In this document: positions 37,305 to 46,230 of the stretch, in pieces | How positions within the stretch are numbered: position 1 is the stretch's first letter | Layout: every line of letters starts with the position of its first letter | Assembly: GCF_004121055.1 (NCBI RefSeq) | Contig: NZ_PYAL01000005.1 | Location: 1 to 64,000, forward strand | Length of the DNA: 64,000 nucleotides | Origin: Achromobacter aloeverae | Lineage (GTDB): Bacteria; Pseudomonadota; Gammaproteobacteria; Burkholderiales; Burkholderiaceae_B | Direction: 5' to 3' | Notes under the pieces: generated by a model | Databases searched by the model: none | Seen by the model: the letters and a program-made list of their open reading frames with translations, nothing else | Told to the model about the DNA's origin: nothing | Position numbers and translations under genes: made by a program

Positions 37305-38726
37305 ATGAACGCCATTACCGTCACGAACGCCACGCAGCAGCTTGCCGAGTTCATCACCGCCCCGTCGCCCGGCATCCCCGACGTCGTCCTGCGCCGGGCT
37401 GCGCGCCAGCTGGTCGACACGGTGGCCGTCACGCTGGCTGGCGCGCGCGACCCTATCGTGCAAGCCTTGCAAGGCGCGCTGGAGGACCGGGACGGCGGCG
37501 TCGCGCTGCCGTGGACGCCACGGCGCTTCAGCCAGGACGATGCATGCCTGCTGGTCGGCACGGCGTCGCACGTCCTCGACTATGACGACGTCTGCATGCT
37601 GGCGATCTCGCATCCCAGCGCGCCCATCCTGTCCGCGCTGCAGGTGCTGGCCCGCAGCCAGGCCATGCATGGCCGCGACTTCCTCGAATGCTATGTCGTG
37701 GGAACGGAGGTCATGATCCGCTGCGGCGAAGCGCTGGGCTTCGGGCACTATGACCTGGGTTTTCACGCGACCGGGACCCTGGGCGTGCTGGGCGCGGCCG
37801 CGGCCTGCGCGCGTGCGCTGGGGCTTACGCCCACGCAGGCGCGCCATGCGCTGGCGATCGCGGCCAGCCAGTCGGCGGGGCTGCGGGTCAATTTCGGCAG
37901 CGCGGTGAAGTCCATGCACGTCGGGCTGGCGGCGGCCAGCGGCCTGCGGTCCGCGCGGCTGGCCCAGGCGGGCCTGGACGGCGCGCAGGACGCCCTGTCC
38001 GGCAAGGGCTGGCTGCACGCCATGTCCGGCGGCGCCGTGGCCTTGTGGCCCCAGGCGGTCCGCCTTGGACAGCCCTACGCCATGGCGCAGCCGGGCTTCG
38101 AGCAGAAGCGCTATCCCTGCTGCTACATGATGCACAAGATGATCCGGGCCACCCTCTCGCTGCGGGAACGGCACGGCCTGGGCCTGCCGGGCCTGGAGCA
38201 AGCGACCGTGCTGATGGCCCGGGGCGGCACCGAGCCGCTCATCCATCCATCTCCCCGCACCGGCCTGAACGCGAAATTCAGCGGCCCCTATGCCATCGCC
38301 GCCAGCCTGGAAGACGGGCAAGTCGGGCTGAAAAGCTTCCACGATGCGGCGGTCATGCGCGAGCCGATCCAGCAGGCCTTGCCGCGCGTGCGGCTGGTGG
38401 AGGCCGGAGAGGCCGCGAAGACGGGCGGCGACGTGGGCGCCGCGCCGGTGACCGTCGAACTGCGCTACGCCGACGGCCAGGTGTACGCCTGCACGGTTTC
38501 CGTGTCGCCGGGCTCCATCGACGATCCCCTGTCCGACAAGGACCTGCAGGAGAAGTGGCTGGACTGCGTGGCCGAAGGCCTGCCGGAAATGGACACGGAT
38601 ACCGCCCGGCGGCACTTCCACCGGGGCCTGGCCATCGAAGCGGAGGTGGACGTACGGCGCTGGCTGGCGCTCGAACCGGACACCAGCGCGCCACTCAGCG
38701 ATGCATGCCCCACCGGCGCACGGTAA
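37305..38726 (+). CDS. MmgE/PrpD family protein
   Basis: A 473-residue protein of the 2-methylcitrate dehydratase/iminodisuccinate epimerase/aconitate decarboxylase family. The N-terminal helical domain contains the family segment VGTASHVLDYDDV; later motifs include FHATGTLGVLGAAAACAR and the KRYPCCYMMHK stretch. It is the last gene of the acyl-CoA operon, so a dehydration or decarboxylation of a small branched acid is likely. Its 3' end overlaps the convergent ABC permease gene by 32 bp. Confidence 0.85.
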   Translation: MNAITVTNATQQLAEFITAPSPGIPDVVLRRAARQLVDTVAVTLAGARDPIVQALQGALEDRDGGVALPWTPRRFSQDDACLLVGTASHVLDYDDVCMLAISHPSAPILSALQVLARSQAMHGRDFLECYVVGTEVMIRCGEALGFGHYDLGFHATGTLGVLGAAAACARALGLTPTQARHALAIAASQSAGLRVNFGSAVKSMHVGLAAASGLRSARLAQAGLDGAQDALSGKGWLHAMSGGAVALWPQAVRLGQPYAMAQPGFEQKRYPCCYMMHKMIRATLSLRERHGLGLPGLEQATVLMARGGTEPLIHPSPRTGLNAKFSGPYAIAASLEDGQVGLKSFHDAAVMREPIQQALPRVRLVEAGEAAKTGGDVGAAPVTVELRYADGQVYACTVSVSPGSIDDPLSDKDLQEKWLDCVAEGLPEMDTDTARRHFHRGLAIEAEVDVRRWLALEPDTSAPLSDACPTGAR

Positions 38727-39582
38727 CGCGCTCCAGGTTGTCGAAGCCCAGCCCCTCGACCAGCAGGCCGATCAGGACGACGGCCGCCAGGCCCGCGAAG
38801 ACGCGGTCGGTATAAAGCTCGTTGCGGTTCTGGAAGATGTACCAGCCCAGGCCGCCCTTGCCGCTGGACGCGCCGAAGACCAGCTCGGCGGCGATGAGCG
38901 TGCGCCAGGCGAAGGCCCACCCGATGCGCAGGCCGGCCAGTATGGCGGGCAGCGCGGCCGGCACCAGTATCCGCAGGACATAGCGAACGCCGCGCAGGCC
39001 GTAGTTGCGGCCGGTCATGCGCAGCGTGTCGGGAACGGCCAGGAAGCCGGCATACGTATTGACCGCCAGCGCCCACAGCACCGAGTGGATAAGCACGAAC
39101 ACCAGGCTGCCTTCGCCCAGCCCGAACCACAGCAACGCCAGCGGCAGCAGGGCGATGGCCGGCAAGGGATTGAACATCGCCGTCAACGTCGCCAGCAGGT
39201 CGCGTCCCAGGCGTGTCGATACGGCCAGCGTCGTCAGCACGAAGGCCAGCGCCACGCCCGCGAGATAGCCCTTGACCAGCACCCGCAGGGACGTGGCCGC
39301 GCGCGCCAGCAGTTCGCCGTCCAGCAGGCCCTCGGCAAAGGCCTTGGCCGTGGCGACGAATCCGGGCAGCAGCAGATCGTTGTCGGTGAGCCGCGCGGCA
39401 AGCTCCCATAGCGCGGCCAGGACGACGAGGATCAAGGCCTTGCGCACGGCGGTGCGCCGCCAGATGCGTTCCAGCCAGGGCAGCGGCGCCTCCACCGCCA
39501 GCTCGGGCAGGGGCGCCAGGTCGCGTACGAACTCTTCGCGGATCGGCGGCAGGGGCGGGCGAGTGTCTGATAGCTGGGACAT
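38695..39582 (-). CDS. ABC transporter permease (SsuC/TauC type)
   Basis: A 295-residue permease from the ATG at 39582, with about six helices. The EAA-type loop is AVPDTLRMTGRNYGLRGVRYVLRILVPAALPAILAGLRIGWAFAWRTL. A TTG at 39624 overlaps the ATPase stop (TTGA) and would add 14 residues, so the true start is uncertain. It belongs to the nitrate/sulfonate/taurine importer class and is the third gene of its operon. The 3' end overlaps the convergent MmgE/PrpD gene by 32 bp. Confidence 0.86.
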   Translation of the reverse strand: MSQLSDTRPPLPPIREEFVRDLAPLPELAVEAPLPWLERIWRRTAVRKALILVVLAALWELAARLTDNDLLLPGFVATAKAFAEGLLDGELLARAATSLRVLVKGYLAGVALAFVLTTLAVSTRLGRDLLATLTAMFNPLPAIALLPLALLWFGLGEGSLVFVLIHSVLWALAVNTYAGFLAVPDTLRMTGRNYGLRGVRYVLRILVPAALPAILAGLRIGWAFAWRTLIAAELVFGASSGKGGLGWYIFQNRNELYTDRVFAGLAAVVLIGLLVEGLGFDNLERVTVRRWGMHR

Positions 39583-39620
39583 GGAAGGCGTCGACGTTGC
39601 GGTTCGAGGCGAAGTAAGGA

Positions 39621-40478
39621 TCAAGCGGCCGCGCGCCGCGCCGTGGCGAGATGCCGGTCGGACGCGGGTTCTTCCGGCGTGGGCAGGTCGAACAGCAGGT
39701 CATGGATGCGCTGTGTCGTGGCCTGGAAAGCCGGTGAGCCCGCGCTGTGCATGCCGTACTGATGCGCGTTGAGTTCGGCGCGGACGCGACCCGGGTGCGG
39801 CGACAGCAGCAGGATGCGATTGCCGACCAGCAAGGCCTCCTCTATGGAATGCGTCACGAACAGCAAGGTGAACCGCACTTCCTCCCACAAGGCCAGCAGC
39901 TCTTCCTGCATCTTGCGGCGCGTCAGCGCGTCGAGCGCCGCGAAGGGCTCGTCCATCAACAGGATGCGGGGTTGCATGGCCAACGCGCGGGCGATGGCCA
40001 CGCGCTGCTTCATGCCGCCGGACAAGGTGTGCGGATACGCGTCCGCGAAAGCGGACAGGCCGACCTTGTCGAGGTAGTGAAGCGCGCGCGCGTCCGCTTC
40101 GCGCCGCTTGAACTTGCGCGAGGCCAAGAGGGGAAACGCGACATTCTCCCGTACGGTCTTCCAGGGCGGCAGCTGGTCGAACTCCTGGAACACGACGATG
40201 CGATCCGGCCCGGGTTCGCGCACGGCGTTGCCATCCAGCCGGATCACGCCTTCGGTGGGCGCGATGAAGCCGGCCACGGACTTGAGCAGCGTGGACTTGC
40301 CGCAACCCGACGGCCCCAGCAGGATGTAGCGGTCCGATTCATGCACCTGGAAACCCACCCGATGCGTGGCCCGCACGCGGCGGCCCGGCGTCTTGTATTC
40401 CAGGCTGACGCCGTCGACGTCCAGCAGCGGCCGGGGCGGGGCGGCGGTCGCGGTGGGAAGGCCGGCGGCGTGGTTCAT
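39621..40478 (-). CDS. ABC transporter ATP-binding protein (SsuB/TauB type)
   Basis: A 285-residue ATPase. Walker A is LLGPSGCGKST, the Q-loop is VFQEFDQLPPWKT, the signature is LSGGMKQRVAIARAL, Walker B is ILLMDEPFAALDALTR and the switch is THSIEEAL. This is the pattern of nitrate/sulfonate/taurine importers. It starts 1 bp after the binding-protein stop (TGACATG). A C-terminal extension of about 40 residues follows the nucleotide-binding domain. Confidence 0.9.
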   Translation of the reverse strand: MNHAAGLPTATAAPPRPLLDVDGVSLEYKTPGRRVRATHRVGFQVHESDRYILLGPSGCGKSTLLKSVAGFIAPTEGVIRLDGNAVREPGPDRIVVFQEFDQLPPWKTVRENVAFPLLASRKFKRREADARALHYLDKVGLSAFADAYPHTLSGGMKQRVAIARALAMQPRILLMDEPFAALDALTRRKMQEELLALWEEVRFTLLFVTHSIEEALLVGNRILLLSPHPGRVRAELNAHQYGMHSAGSPAFQATTQRIHDLLFDLPTPEEPASDRHLATARRAAA

Positions 40479-40479
40479 G

Positions 40480-41523
40480 TCAGCTCCCGTTCGCGAGCAC
40501 GGCGTCGTCGAAGAAGTAGTCGCGCCAGCTTGCGGGTTCGTGCTTGATGGCGCCGACCCGGTGCATGAACCTGGCCAGTGTATAGGTGTTCTGCGGCTCG
40601 ACCTTGAATTGCACCTGGGGGTTGGTGATGATGTCCAGCAACAGCTTGCGATCCTGCTTGGCGTCGGCGACGCGCAGATAGGTATCGGCAGCCTGGTCGG
40701 GATGCTCGCGCACGAAGCGCGCCGCCTCGACCAGGGCATCCTGGAAGGCCTTGTAGGTCTTGGGATTGTCCTTGCGGAATTTTTCCGTGGCGAACAGCAC
40801 CGTGGACGACGACGGGCCGCCCAGCACCTTGTAGGAATCGAGCACGATGTGCGCGCGCGGATTGCCGGCGAGCTCCTGCTCCTGGAAAGGCGGATTGCCG
40901 AAGTGGCCGGTGATCTCGGTGCCGCCGGAGATGATGGCCGCCGTGGCGTCAGGGTGGGGCAACGCCACCGAAATGCTGTCGAGCTTGTTGTATTGCGCTT
41001 CTCCCCAGACGGCGGCCGACGCCATCTGCAGCACACGGGACTGCACCGACACGCCGACGGCCGGCAGGGCGATGCGGTCCTTGTCGGTGAAGTCGGCGAT
41101 GGTCTTCACCTCGGGCCGGTTGCTCACCAGGTAATAGGGAAAGTTGCCCAGCGACGCCACGCCCTTGACGTTCTGCTTGCCGTAGGTGCGGTCCCATATG
41201 GTCAGAAGCGGACCGACGCCGGCGCCGGCGATGTCCACCGCGCCGGAAAGCAGGGCGTCGTTGACGGCGGACCCACCGGACAGCTTGAGCCATTCGACCT
41301 TGATATCCACGCCTTCCGCCTTGCCATGCTTTTCGATCAACTGCTGATCCCGCGCCACATTCAGCAGCAGGTACACGATGCCGAACTGTTCGGCGATGCG
41401 GATGCGGCCTTCGGCATGGGCGGGGGTGGGCATGGCCAGGGCGACGGCGGCCAGGGACAGGGACAGGACGGCGGCGGTGATGGCGCGCGTCAGGCGCGAG
41501 GCGAACGGGATCGAGGGCGGCAT
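40480..41523 (-). CDS. ABC transporter substrate-binding protein (NMT1/SsuA type)
   Basis: A 347-residue periplasmic receptor. The signal peptide spans about residues 1-34 (ending AHA). The body matches the NMT1/SsuA-like group: IRIAEQFGIVYLLLNVARDQQLIEKHG, then LSGGSAVNDALLSGAVDIAGAG. Possible ligands are sulfonates, nitrate, thiamine precursors or aromatic acids; the sequence does not decide. It is the first gene of the importer and is preceded by a terminator-like structure (41548-41587) and a small leader ORF (41669-41818), which suggests attenuation control. Confidence 0.88.
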   Translation of the reverse strand: MPPSIPFASRLTRAITAAVLSLSLAAVALAMPTPAHAEGRIRIAEQFGIVYLLLNVARDQQLIEKHGKAEGVDIKVEWLKLSGGSAVNDALLSGAVDIAGAGVGPLLTIWDRTYGKQNVKGVASLGNFPYYLVSNRPEVKTIADFTDKDRIALPAVGVSVQSRVLQMASAAVWGEAQYNKLDSISVALPHPDATAAIISGGTEITGHFGNPPFQEQELAGNPRAHIVLDSYKVLGGPSSSTVLFATEKFRKDNPKTYKAFQDALVEAARFVREHPDQAADTYLRVADAKQDRKLLLDIITNPQVQFKVEPQNTYTLARFMHRVGAIKHEPASWRDYFFDDAVLANGS

Positions 41524-41547
41524 GGTTTTCCGTCTTTCTTGGTCTGT

Positions 41548-41587
41548 GGAAAGAAAAACGCGGAACCATCTTCCCGATGGCTCCGCG
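41548..41587 (-). terminator. Intrinsic terminator/attenuator in the importer leader
   Basis: On the minus strand a 12-bp stem with one G-U pair (41576-41587 with 41559-41570) and loop GGGAA is followed by TTTTTCTTTCC. It ends 24 nt before the binding-protein ATG. A terminator at this place stops transcripts from the upstream promoter before the importer genes unless relieved. A weaker alternative stem (41584-41588 with 41594-41598) overlaps its base. Confidence 0.8.
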
Positions 41588-41668
41588 CTCATGGCGCGTC
41601 CGGCATGACGCGCGCGATTGCAGGTGAGGGGGCGGCCACCCACCAGCGGAGGAATCGATGCAGGGGTA

Positions 41669-41818
41669 TCAGTTCGCCAGGCAAACCGCGCCGGTGGCCG
41701 GGGCCGCCGATGCCGGCGTGGGCGACGCCAGGGCCAGTATGGCCAGCGCCAGGGCGACCGCGACGCCGGACGCGGCCTTGGCGAGGCGGGAATGAGCGGC
41801 GGCGGAGGGCTGGGACAT
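41669..41818 (-). CDS. Small secreted leader peptide, 49 residues
   Basis: The frame starts at an ATG at 41818 with AGGA 7 nt upstream and encodes 49 residues. A basic N-terminus (HSRLAKAA) precedes a hydrophobic core (VAVALALAILAL) and a typical signal-peptidase site (PASA). Only about 11 mature residues remain, ending AVCLAN, with the single Cys four positions from the end. The stop lies about 80 nt before the terminator stem and 145 nt before the importer's binding-protein gene. This arrangement suggests a leader peptide coupling translation to attenuation, perhaps sensing cysteine. A free secreted peptide is an alternative. No family is recognised. Confidence 0.55.
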   Translation of the reverse strand: MSQPSAAAHSRLAKAASGVAVALALAILALASPTPASAAPATGAVCLAN

Positions 41819-41940
41819 GCTGGATCCTGTGTATTCGTGCAAGGCTGATGAGGATTATCAGCAAGCCGCCACAAGGATCCAACGAATGAATCGGCGTTTA
41901 TTCAGATCCAGAACTTATATAGACCGCGCCGGGGGCTGGC

Positions 41941-41964
41941 CGGCCGGGCGAGAGGGCCCGGCCG
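41941..41964 (-). terminator. Hairpin after the M20 gene
   Basis: A perfect 9-bp stem (CGGCCGGGC at 41941-41949 with GCCCGGCCG at 41956-41964) lies about 31 nt beyond the M20 stop. There is no T-run. It is a possible end of the peptide-importer/amidohydrolase operon and would separate it from the next leader. Confidence 0.45.
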
Positions 41965-41995
41965 CCGAACTGGTCGCCGAACTGGCTGCCCAGGG

Positions 41996-43198
41996 TCAGC
42001 CCGCCTTGCCGAGGAAGGCCTCGACCAGCTTTACCCAATACGTGGCGCCCACGGGCAACAAGGCGTCGTTGAAGTCGTAGTTCGGGTTGTGCAGCATGCA
42101 GGGCCCCATGCCCGAGTACTGCGACTGGCGGTGCGCGCCGTCGCCGTTGCCCAGGAACAGGTAGGCGCCCGGCACCGCCTCCAGGAAGAAGGAGAAGTCC
42201 TCCGCGCCCATGAAGGCCGGGATATTGGTGTCGACGTTTTCCTTGCCGAACGCGGCCTCGGCCACCTGGGCCGCGAAGGCGGTTTCCTTTTCCCAGTTCA
42301 CCAGCGGCGGGTAGGCGCGGACGAAGTCCAGTTCGCCGGTGCCGCCGTACACCTGGGGCAGGGTGGTGGCGATGCGGCGGATGGCATCCTCGATGGTGTC
42401 CAGCGCCTCGGTGGTATAGGTGCGAACCGTGCCGCGGATGACCGCCTCGCTGGGGATGACATTGAAGGCGTCGCCGGCATGGATCTGGGTGACCGACAGC
42501 ACGGCGGAGTCCAGCGGGTCCTTGCTGCGGGAAATCACCGTCTGCAGCACGCCCACCATCTCCGACGCGATGACGATGGTATCGACCGACTTGTGCGGCT
42601 GGGCGGCGTGGCCGCCCACGCCATTGATGGTGATGGTGAAGCGGTTGCTCGACGCCATCGCCGGGCCGGCGCGGAAGCCGAACTGGTTTACCGGCATGCC
42701 GGGCATGTTGTGGATGCCGAAGACCGCGTCACAGGGGAATTTCTCGAACAGGCCGTCCTGCATCATCGCACGCGCGCCGGCATTGCCGTTTTCCTCGGCC
42801 GGCTGGAAGATGAAGTGCACGGTGCCATCGAAGTTGCGATGTTCGGCCAGGTATTGCGCCGCGCCCAGCAGCATGGTGGTATGGCCGTCGTGGCCGCAGC
42901 CGTGCATCTTGCCCAGCACCGTCGAGGCGTGGCCAAAGCGGTTGTGCTCTGGCATCGGCAGCGCGTCCATATCGGCGCGCAGGCCTATCGTCTTCTTGCT
43001 GTTGCCGTTGCGCAGCACGCCGACCAGGCCGGTCTTGCCGAAGCCCGTATGCACTTCGATGCCCCAGCCGCGCAGCTTTTCGGCCACCAGGGCCGACGTG
43101 CGGGTTTCTTCGAAAGCGGTTTCGGGATGGGCATGGATATCCCGGCGTATCGCCGTCAGCTCGCCCGCGGCGCGCTCGATTTCTGCGATGGTTTTCAT
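41996..43198 (-). CDS. M20-family amidohydrolase (hippurate/N-acyl amino acid hydrolase type)
   Basis: A 400-residue metalloamidase. Metal-binding motifs are RADMDALPM, MHGCGHDGHTTMLLGAAQYL and QPAEENGNAGARAMMQDG, as in hippurate and IAA-amino-acid hydrolases. The lid/dimerisation domain lies at about residues 185-295. It releases free amino acids from N-acyl conjugates and is probably cytoplasmic, with no signal peptide. The ATG overlaps the upstream N-formylglutamate amidohydrolase stop by ATGA. It is the last gene of a peptide-importer operon, so it likely hydrolyses imported N-acylated compounds. Confidence 0.9.
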   Translation of the reverse strand: MKTIAEIERAAGELTAIRRDIHAHPETAFEETRTSALVAEKLRGWGIEVHTGFGKTGLVGVLRNGNSKKTIGLRADMDALPMPEHNRFGHASTVLGKMHGCGHDGHTTMLLGAAQYLAEHRNFDGTVHFIFQPAEENGNAGARAMMQDGLFEKFPCDAVFGIHNMPGMPVNQFGFRAGPAMASSNRFTITINGVGGHAAQPHKSVDTIVIASEMVGVLQTVISRSKDPLDSAVLSVTQIHAGDAFNVIPSEAVIRGTVRTYTTEALDTIEDAIRRIATTLPQVYGGTGELDFVRAYPPLVNWEKETAFAAQVAEAAFGKENVDTNIPAFMGAEDFSFFLEAVPGAYLFLGNGDGAHRQSQYSGMGPCMLHNPNYDFNDALLPVGATYWVKLVEAFLGKAG

Positions 43199-44055
43199 AG
43201 TTGCCTTTGGATGTAGAGGGCGACGGCCTGCGTCGCCTTGGTCAGTGCGGCCTGCAAGGCCGGAAATCGTTCGTTCTTCTCGAAAGTCTGTTCGTTCATG
43301 TACTGCTTGCGATGGATCTCTATCTGCAAGCTGTGGCGCCGTTGCGCCGGCCGGCCCAGGCGCGCGATCAGCGCCACGCCCTTGAAGGGATCGTTGCGCG
43401 CCACGGTGTAGCCGCTGGCTTCCAACGAGGCCTGCACGACGTCGACCAGCCCGGGATCACAGGTCGTGCCGTCACGGTCGCCCAGCACGAAATCCGCCAG
43501 CGGGCGGTCGCTCTTGATTTGCAGCGTCTCGTAGGAATTGGACGGCATGGAGTGCAGGTTCAGGTGCCAGACCGCGCCGAAGCGGCGATAGGCGGCCTCG
43601 ATATCCTGGTTCAGCGCCGCATGATAGGGCTGGTGGTAGGCATCGATGCGATGCTGGACCTCCGCGACGCCCAGCTTGCGCGCGTAGATGGGCTGGCCGG
43701 CGGCCTTGCTCCAGATCAGTCCATGGCCGATGCGGCTTTTTTCCGTCGGATGGATGGCGCCCGGCCACGGGCCGTCCAGCAGGCCCGGCTCGATGTCGTC
43801 GGGCTCGCGGTTGGGGTCGATATAGGTGCGCGGGAATTGCGCGCAGATCAGCGTGCCGCCGACATCGGGAATGCCGCGCCACAATTCGTCGACGTGCGTG
43901 TCCTCGCCGCTGCGCAACAGCGACGGGGCTAGCGCATGGCCGAAGTCGGCGGGATAGATGACGCCGCTGTGGGGCGAGTCGCATACCAGGGGCAAGGGGT
44001 CGACGCGCGGCGCGTGGCGAACGTAAGGGGCGAAGGACGAGTCGCTGGTCTGCAT
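43195..44055 (-). CDS. N-formylglutamate amidohydrolase family protein
   Basis: A 286-residue protein of the FGase/HutG family. Recognisable motifs are CDSPHSG near residue 25, GEDTHVDELW, LNLHSMPSNS and QIEIHRKQYMNE. Known members remove formyl from N-formylglutamate in histidine breakdown; others act on other N-formyl amino acids. No hut genes are nearby. Instead it is coupled to an M20 amidohydrolase (4-bp overlap) and lies 31 bp after a peptide-importer ATPase, which points to degradation of imported N-formyl or N-acyl amino acids or peptides. Confidence 0.88.
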   Translation of the reverse strand: MQTSDSSFAPYVRHAPRVDPLPLVCDSPHSGVIYPADFGHALAPSLLRSGEDTHVDELWRGIPDVGGTLICAQFPRTYIDPNREPDDIEPGLLDGPWPGAIHPTEKSRIGHGLIWSKAAGQPIYARKLGVAEVQHRIDAYHQPYHAALNQDIEAAYRRFGAVWHLNLHSMPSNSYETLQIKSDRPLADFVLGDRDGTTCDPGLVDVVQASLEASGYTVARNDPFKGVALIARLGRPAQRRHSLQIEIHRKQYMNEQTFEKNERFPALQAALTKATQAVALYIQRQL

Positions 44056-44086
44056 GGGGGCAAGGGTCCGGTTGATGGCGGCGTGG

Positions 44087-45208
44087 CTAGGATCCGGCGG
44101 CGTAGGGGTTGTCGGTCGGGTTGTCGGTCGGGGTGTCGTTCGGGGTGTCGTTCAAATGGCAGGCGCTCACATGCCCAGGCGCGATCATACGCAGCAGCGG
44201 CCGCTCCTGCCGGCACCGCGCCATGGCCCGCGGGCAGCGGGGATGGAAGGTGCACCCCGGCGGCGGCGCCAGCGGCGACGGTAATTCGCCCTTGATGGGC
44301 TGGAAACTGCGCCGCTGCGCGTTCAGCGTGGGCAACTCCTTGAGCAGCGCTTGCGTATAGGGATGGTTGGCGCCCTTGAAGACTTGCTCCGTGGTGGCGA
44401 TCTCGACGATACGGCCCAGGTACATGATGGCCACGCGGTCCGAGATATGCCCTACCACCCCCAGGTTATGGCTGATGAAAAGATACGTCAGATCCAGTCC
44501 TCGGCGCAAATGCGCGAAAAGATTGAGCACCTGCGCCTGGATGGAAACGTCCAGCGCGGCCACGGCCTCGTCGCACACGATGACCTTGGGCTTGAGCGCC
44601 AGCGCCCGCGCGATGCCGATGCGCTGGCGCTGGCCGCCGGAGAACTGATGAGGATAGCGCTGCGCGTAGGCGGGATCCAGGCCGACCTGGCCCATCAGCC
44701 GCGCGACGTAAGCCCTTTTCTCGCGCGCGGGGATGATGCGATGCACCACCGGCGCCTCCCCGATGATGTCCTCCACCCGCATGCGGGGATTGAGCGAGGC
44801 GTAGGGGTCCTGGAAAATCATCTGCACGCCCAGCTCGTACGCGCGGCGTTCGCTGTCCGGCATGGCGGCCACCGCCTTGCCGCGATAGCTCACCTGGCCG
44901 GCGGTGGGGCGCAGGATCCCCGCGATGATGCGCCCCAGCGTCGATTTGCCGCAGCCCGATTCGCCGACGATGCCGATGACTTCGCCCGGCATGACATCCA
45001 GGTCGACGCCAGCCACGGCATGGACCTCGGTCTTGCGCAGGCGCGCGCCGAACAGATTGGCGATACGGCCGGCCAGGTCGACATTCTGCGTGAAGCGCAT
45101 CTCCGCGCCGCGCAGGGAGAGGATGGGAGTGATCGCGGCGCCGGGCGTGGACGGCATCGATGTGCCTTCGGCCGAACCGGCGCCCTGCTTCGTAGCCTGC
45201 GCGCTCAT
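44087..45208 (-). CDS. Peptide ABC transporter ATP-binding protein (DppF/OppF type)
   Basis: A 373-residue ATPase. Walker A is GESGCGKSTLGR, the signature is FSGGQRQRIGIARAL, Walker B is VIVCDEAVAALD, and the oligopeptide C-terminal domain carries the iron-sulphur-type cysteines (PPGCTFHPRCPRAMARC). The ATG at 45208 overlaps the DppD-like stop by ATGA. The C-terminus is NDTP-NDTP-TDNP-TDNP, encoded by a 12-bp tandem repeat, beyond the usual family end. Confidence 0.9.
   Translation of the reverse strand: MSAQATKQGAGSAEGTSMPSTPGAAITPILSLRGAEMRFTQNVDLAGRIANLFGARLRKTEVHAVAGVDLDVMPGEVIGIVGESGCGKSTLGRIIAGILRPTAGQVSYRGKAVAAMPDSERRAYELGVQMIFQDPYASLNPRMRVEDIIGEAPVVHRIIPAREKRAYVARLMGQVGLDPAYAQRYPHQFSGGQRQRIGIARALALKPKVIVCDEAVAALDVSIQAQVLNLFAHLRRGLDLTYLFISHNLGVVGHISDRVAIMYLGRIVEIATTEQVFKGANHPYTQALLKELPTLNAQRRSFQPIKGELPSPLAPPPGCTFHPRCPRAMARCRQERPLLRMIAPGHVSACHLNDTPNDTPTDNPTDNPYAAGS
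44107..44154. repeat. 12-bp in-frame tandem repeat, 4 copies
   Basis: Four 12-nt units (44107-44118, 44119-44130, 44131-44142, 44143-44154) encode the last residues of the DppF-like ATPase. The first two units are identical to each other, and the last two nearly so. Copy change would lengthen or shorten the tail by four residues without breaking the frame. Confidence 0.9.
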
Positions 45209-46230
45209 ACGGCGGACTCCTCGCCGGCATGCCAGCAACGCACCCAGTGCGCGGGCCGCCACTCGACGGCCTCGGGCGCCTTGATACAGGCTTGCGTGGC
45301 GCGTGGACAGCGCGTGCGGAAGGCGCAGCCTTCCGGCAGTTTCAACAGGGAAGGCGTCATGCCAGGTATGGATGCAAGGTCATGGCCGCGTGTCGCGGGC
45401 GTCGGGATCGATGCCATCAGGCCATGCGTATAGGGATGCAGCGGATGGCCGATGATTTCCGCCGTGCTGCCGGTCTCCACCACGCGGCCGGCGTACATCA
45501 CCGCGATGCGGTCCGCCAGTCCCGACACCACTGCCAGGTCGTGGGTGATCCAGATCAGCGCCGTGCCGGTCTCGCGGCACAGTTTCTGCACCTCGTGGAG
45601 AATCTGTGCCTGGATGGTCACGTCCAGCGCGGTGGTCGGCTCGTCGGCAATGATCACGCGCGGCGAATTCAGTAGCGCGATGGCAATGGCCACGCGCTGG
45701 CGCATGCCGCCGGACAACTGATGCGGGTAGGCGAGCAGCCGCTCGTCGGGCGCAGGGATGCCCACCATGGTGAGCACCTCGCGCGCACGCTGGCGCGCCT
45801 CCTTCTTGCTGACCTTGCGATGCGCGCGGATCGCTTCCAGCATCTGCGTATCGACGCGCAGCACCGGATTCAGGGTCATCATGGGATCCTGGAAGATCAT
45901 CGCGATCTCGCGCCCGCGCAGGCTGCGCAAGCGTTCCGGCGTGGCATGGCGCAGGTCCTGGCCGTCGAAGCGTATGCTGCCGCCCACCACGCGGCCGGGC
46001 TCGTCGATCAGGCCGATCAATGAAAAGCCGGTAATGCTTTTTCCGGACCCGGACTCACCCACGAGGCCCAGGATCTCACCCGCATCCAGGCGCAGGTCGA
46101 CACCGTCGACCGCCTTCAACACGCCGGCACGCGTGAAGAAGTGCGTCTGCAGGCCGGCGACGTCAAGAATGGGCGCGCCGGCGGCCGCAGGCGCGGGAGG
46201 CAGGGAAGTCGCTTGCATCGTCGCGGTCAT
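45205..46230 (-). CDS. Peptide ABC transporter ATP-binding protein (DppD/OppD type)
   Basis: A 341-residue ATPase. Walker A is [17 protein letters not shown], the signature is [15 protein letters not shown], Walker B is [12 protein letters not shown] and the C-terminal cysteine motif is [18 protein letters not shown]. It pairs with the DppF-like ATPase; the two genes overlap by 4 nt, as does its start with the DppC-like stop. It energises import of peptides or peptide-like compounds. Confidence 0.92.
   Translation of the reverse strand: MTATMQATSLPPAPAAAGAPILDVAGLQTHFFTRAGVLKAVDGVDLRLDAGEILGLVGESGSGKSITGFSLIGLIDEPGRVVGGSIRFDGQDLRHATPERLRSLRGREIAMIFQDPMMTLNPVLRVDTQMLEAIRAHRKVSKKEARQRAREVLTMVGIPAPDERLLAYPHQLSGGMRQRVAIAIALLNSPRVIIADEPTTALDVTIQAQILHEVQKLCRETGTALIWITHDLAVVSGLADRIAVMYAGRVVETGSTAEIIGHPLHPYTHGLMASIPTPATRGHDLASIPGMTPSLLKLPEGCAFRTRCPRATQACIKAPEAVEWRPAHWVRCWHAGEESAV

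Larger units (their letters stand above)
41524..41995 (-). other. 472-bp leader region between the M20 gene and the importer
   Basis: Apart from the small ORF at 41669-41818 no gene is seen. The region also holds the intrinsic terminator at 41548-41587, a 6-bp stem GCTGAT-N7-ATCAGC at 41844-41862, an AT-rich promoter-like patch at about 41895-41925 and the hairpin at 41941-41964. It looks like the promoter and regulated leader of the importer operon. Confidence 0.6.
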
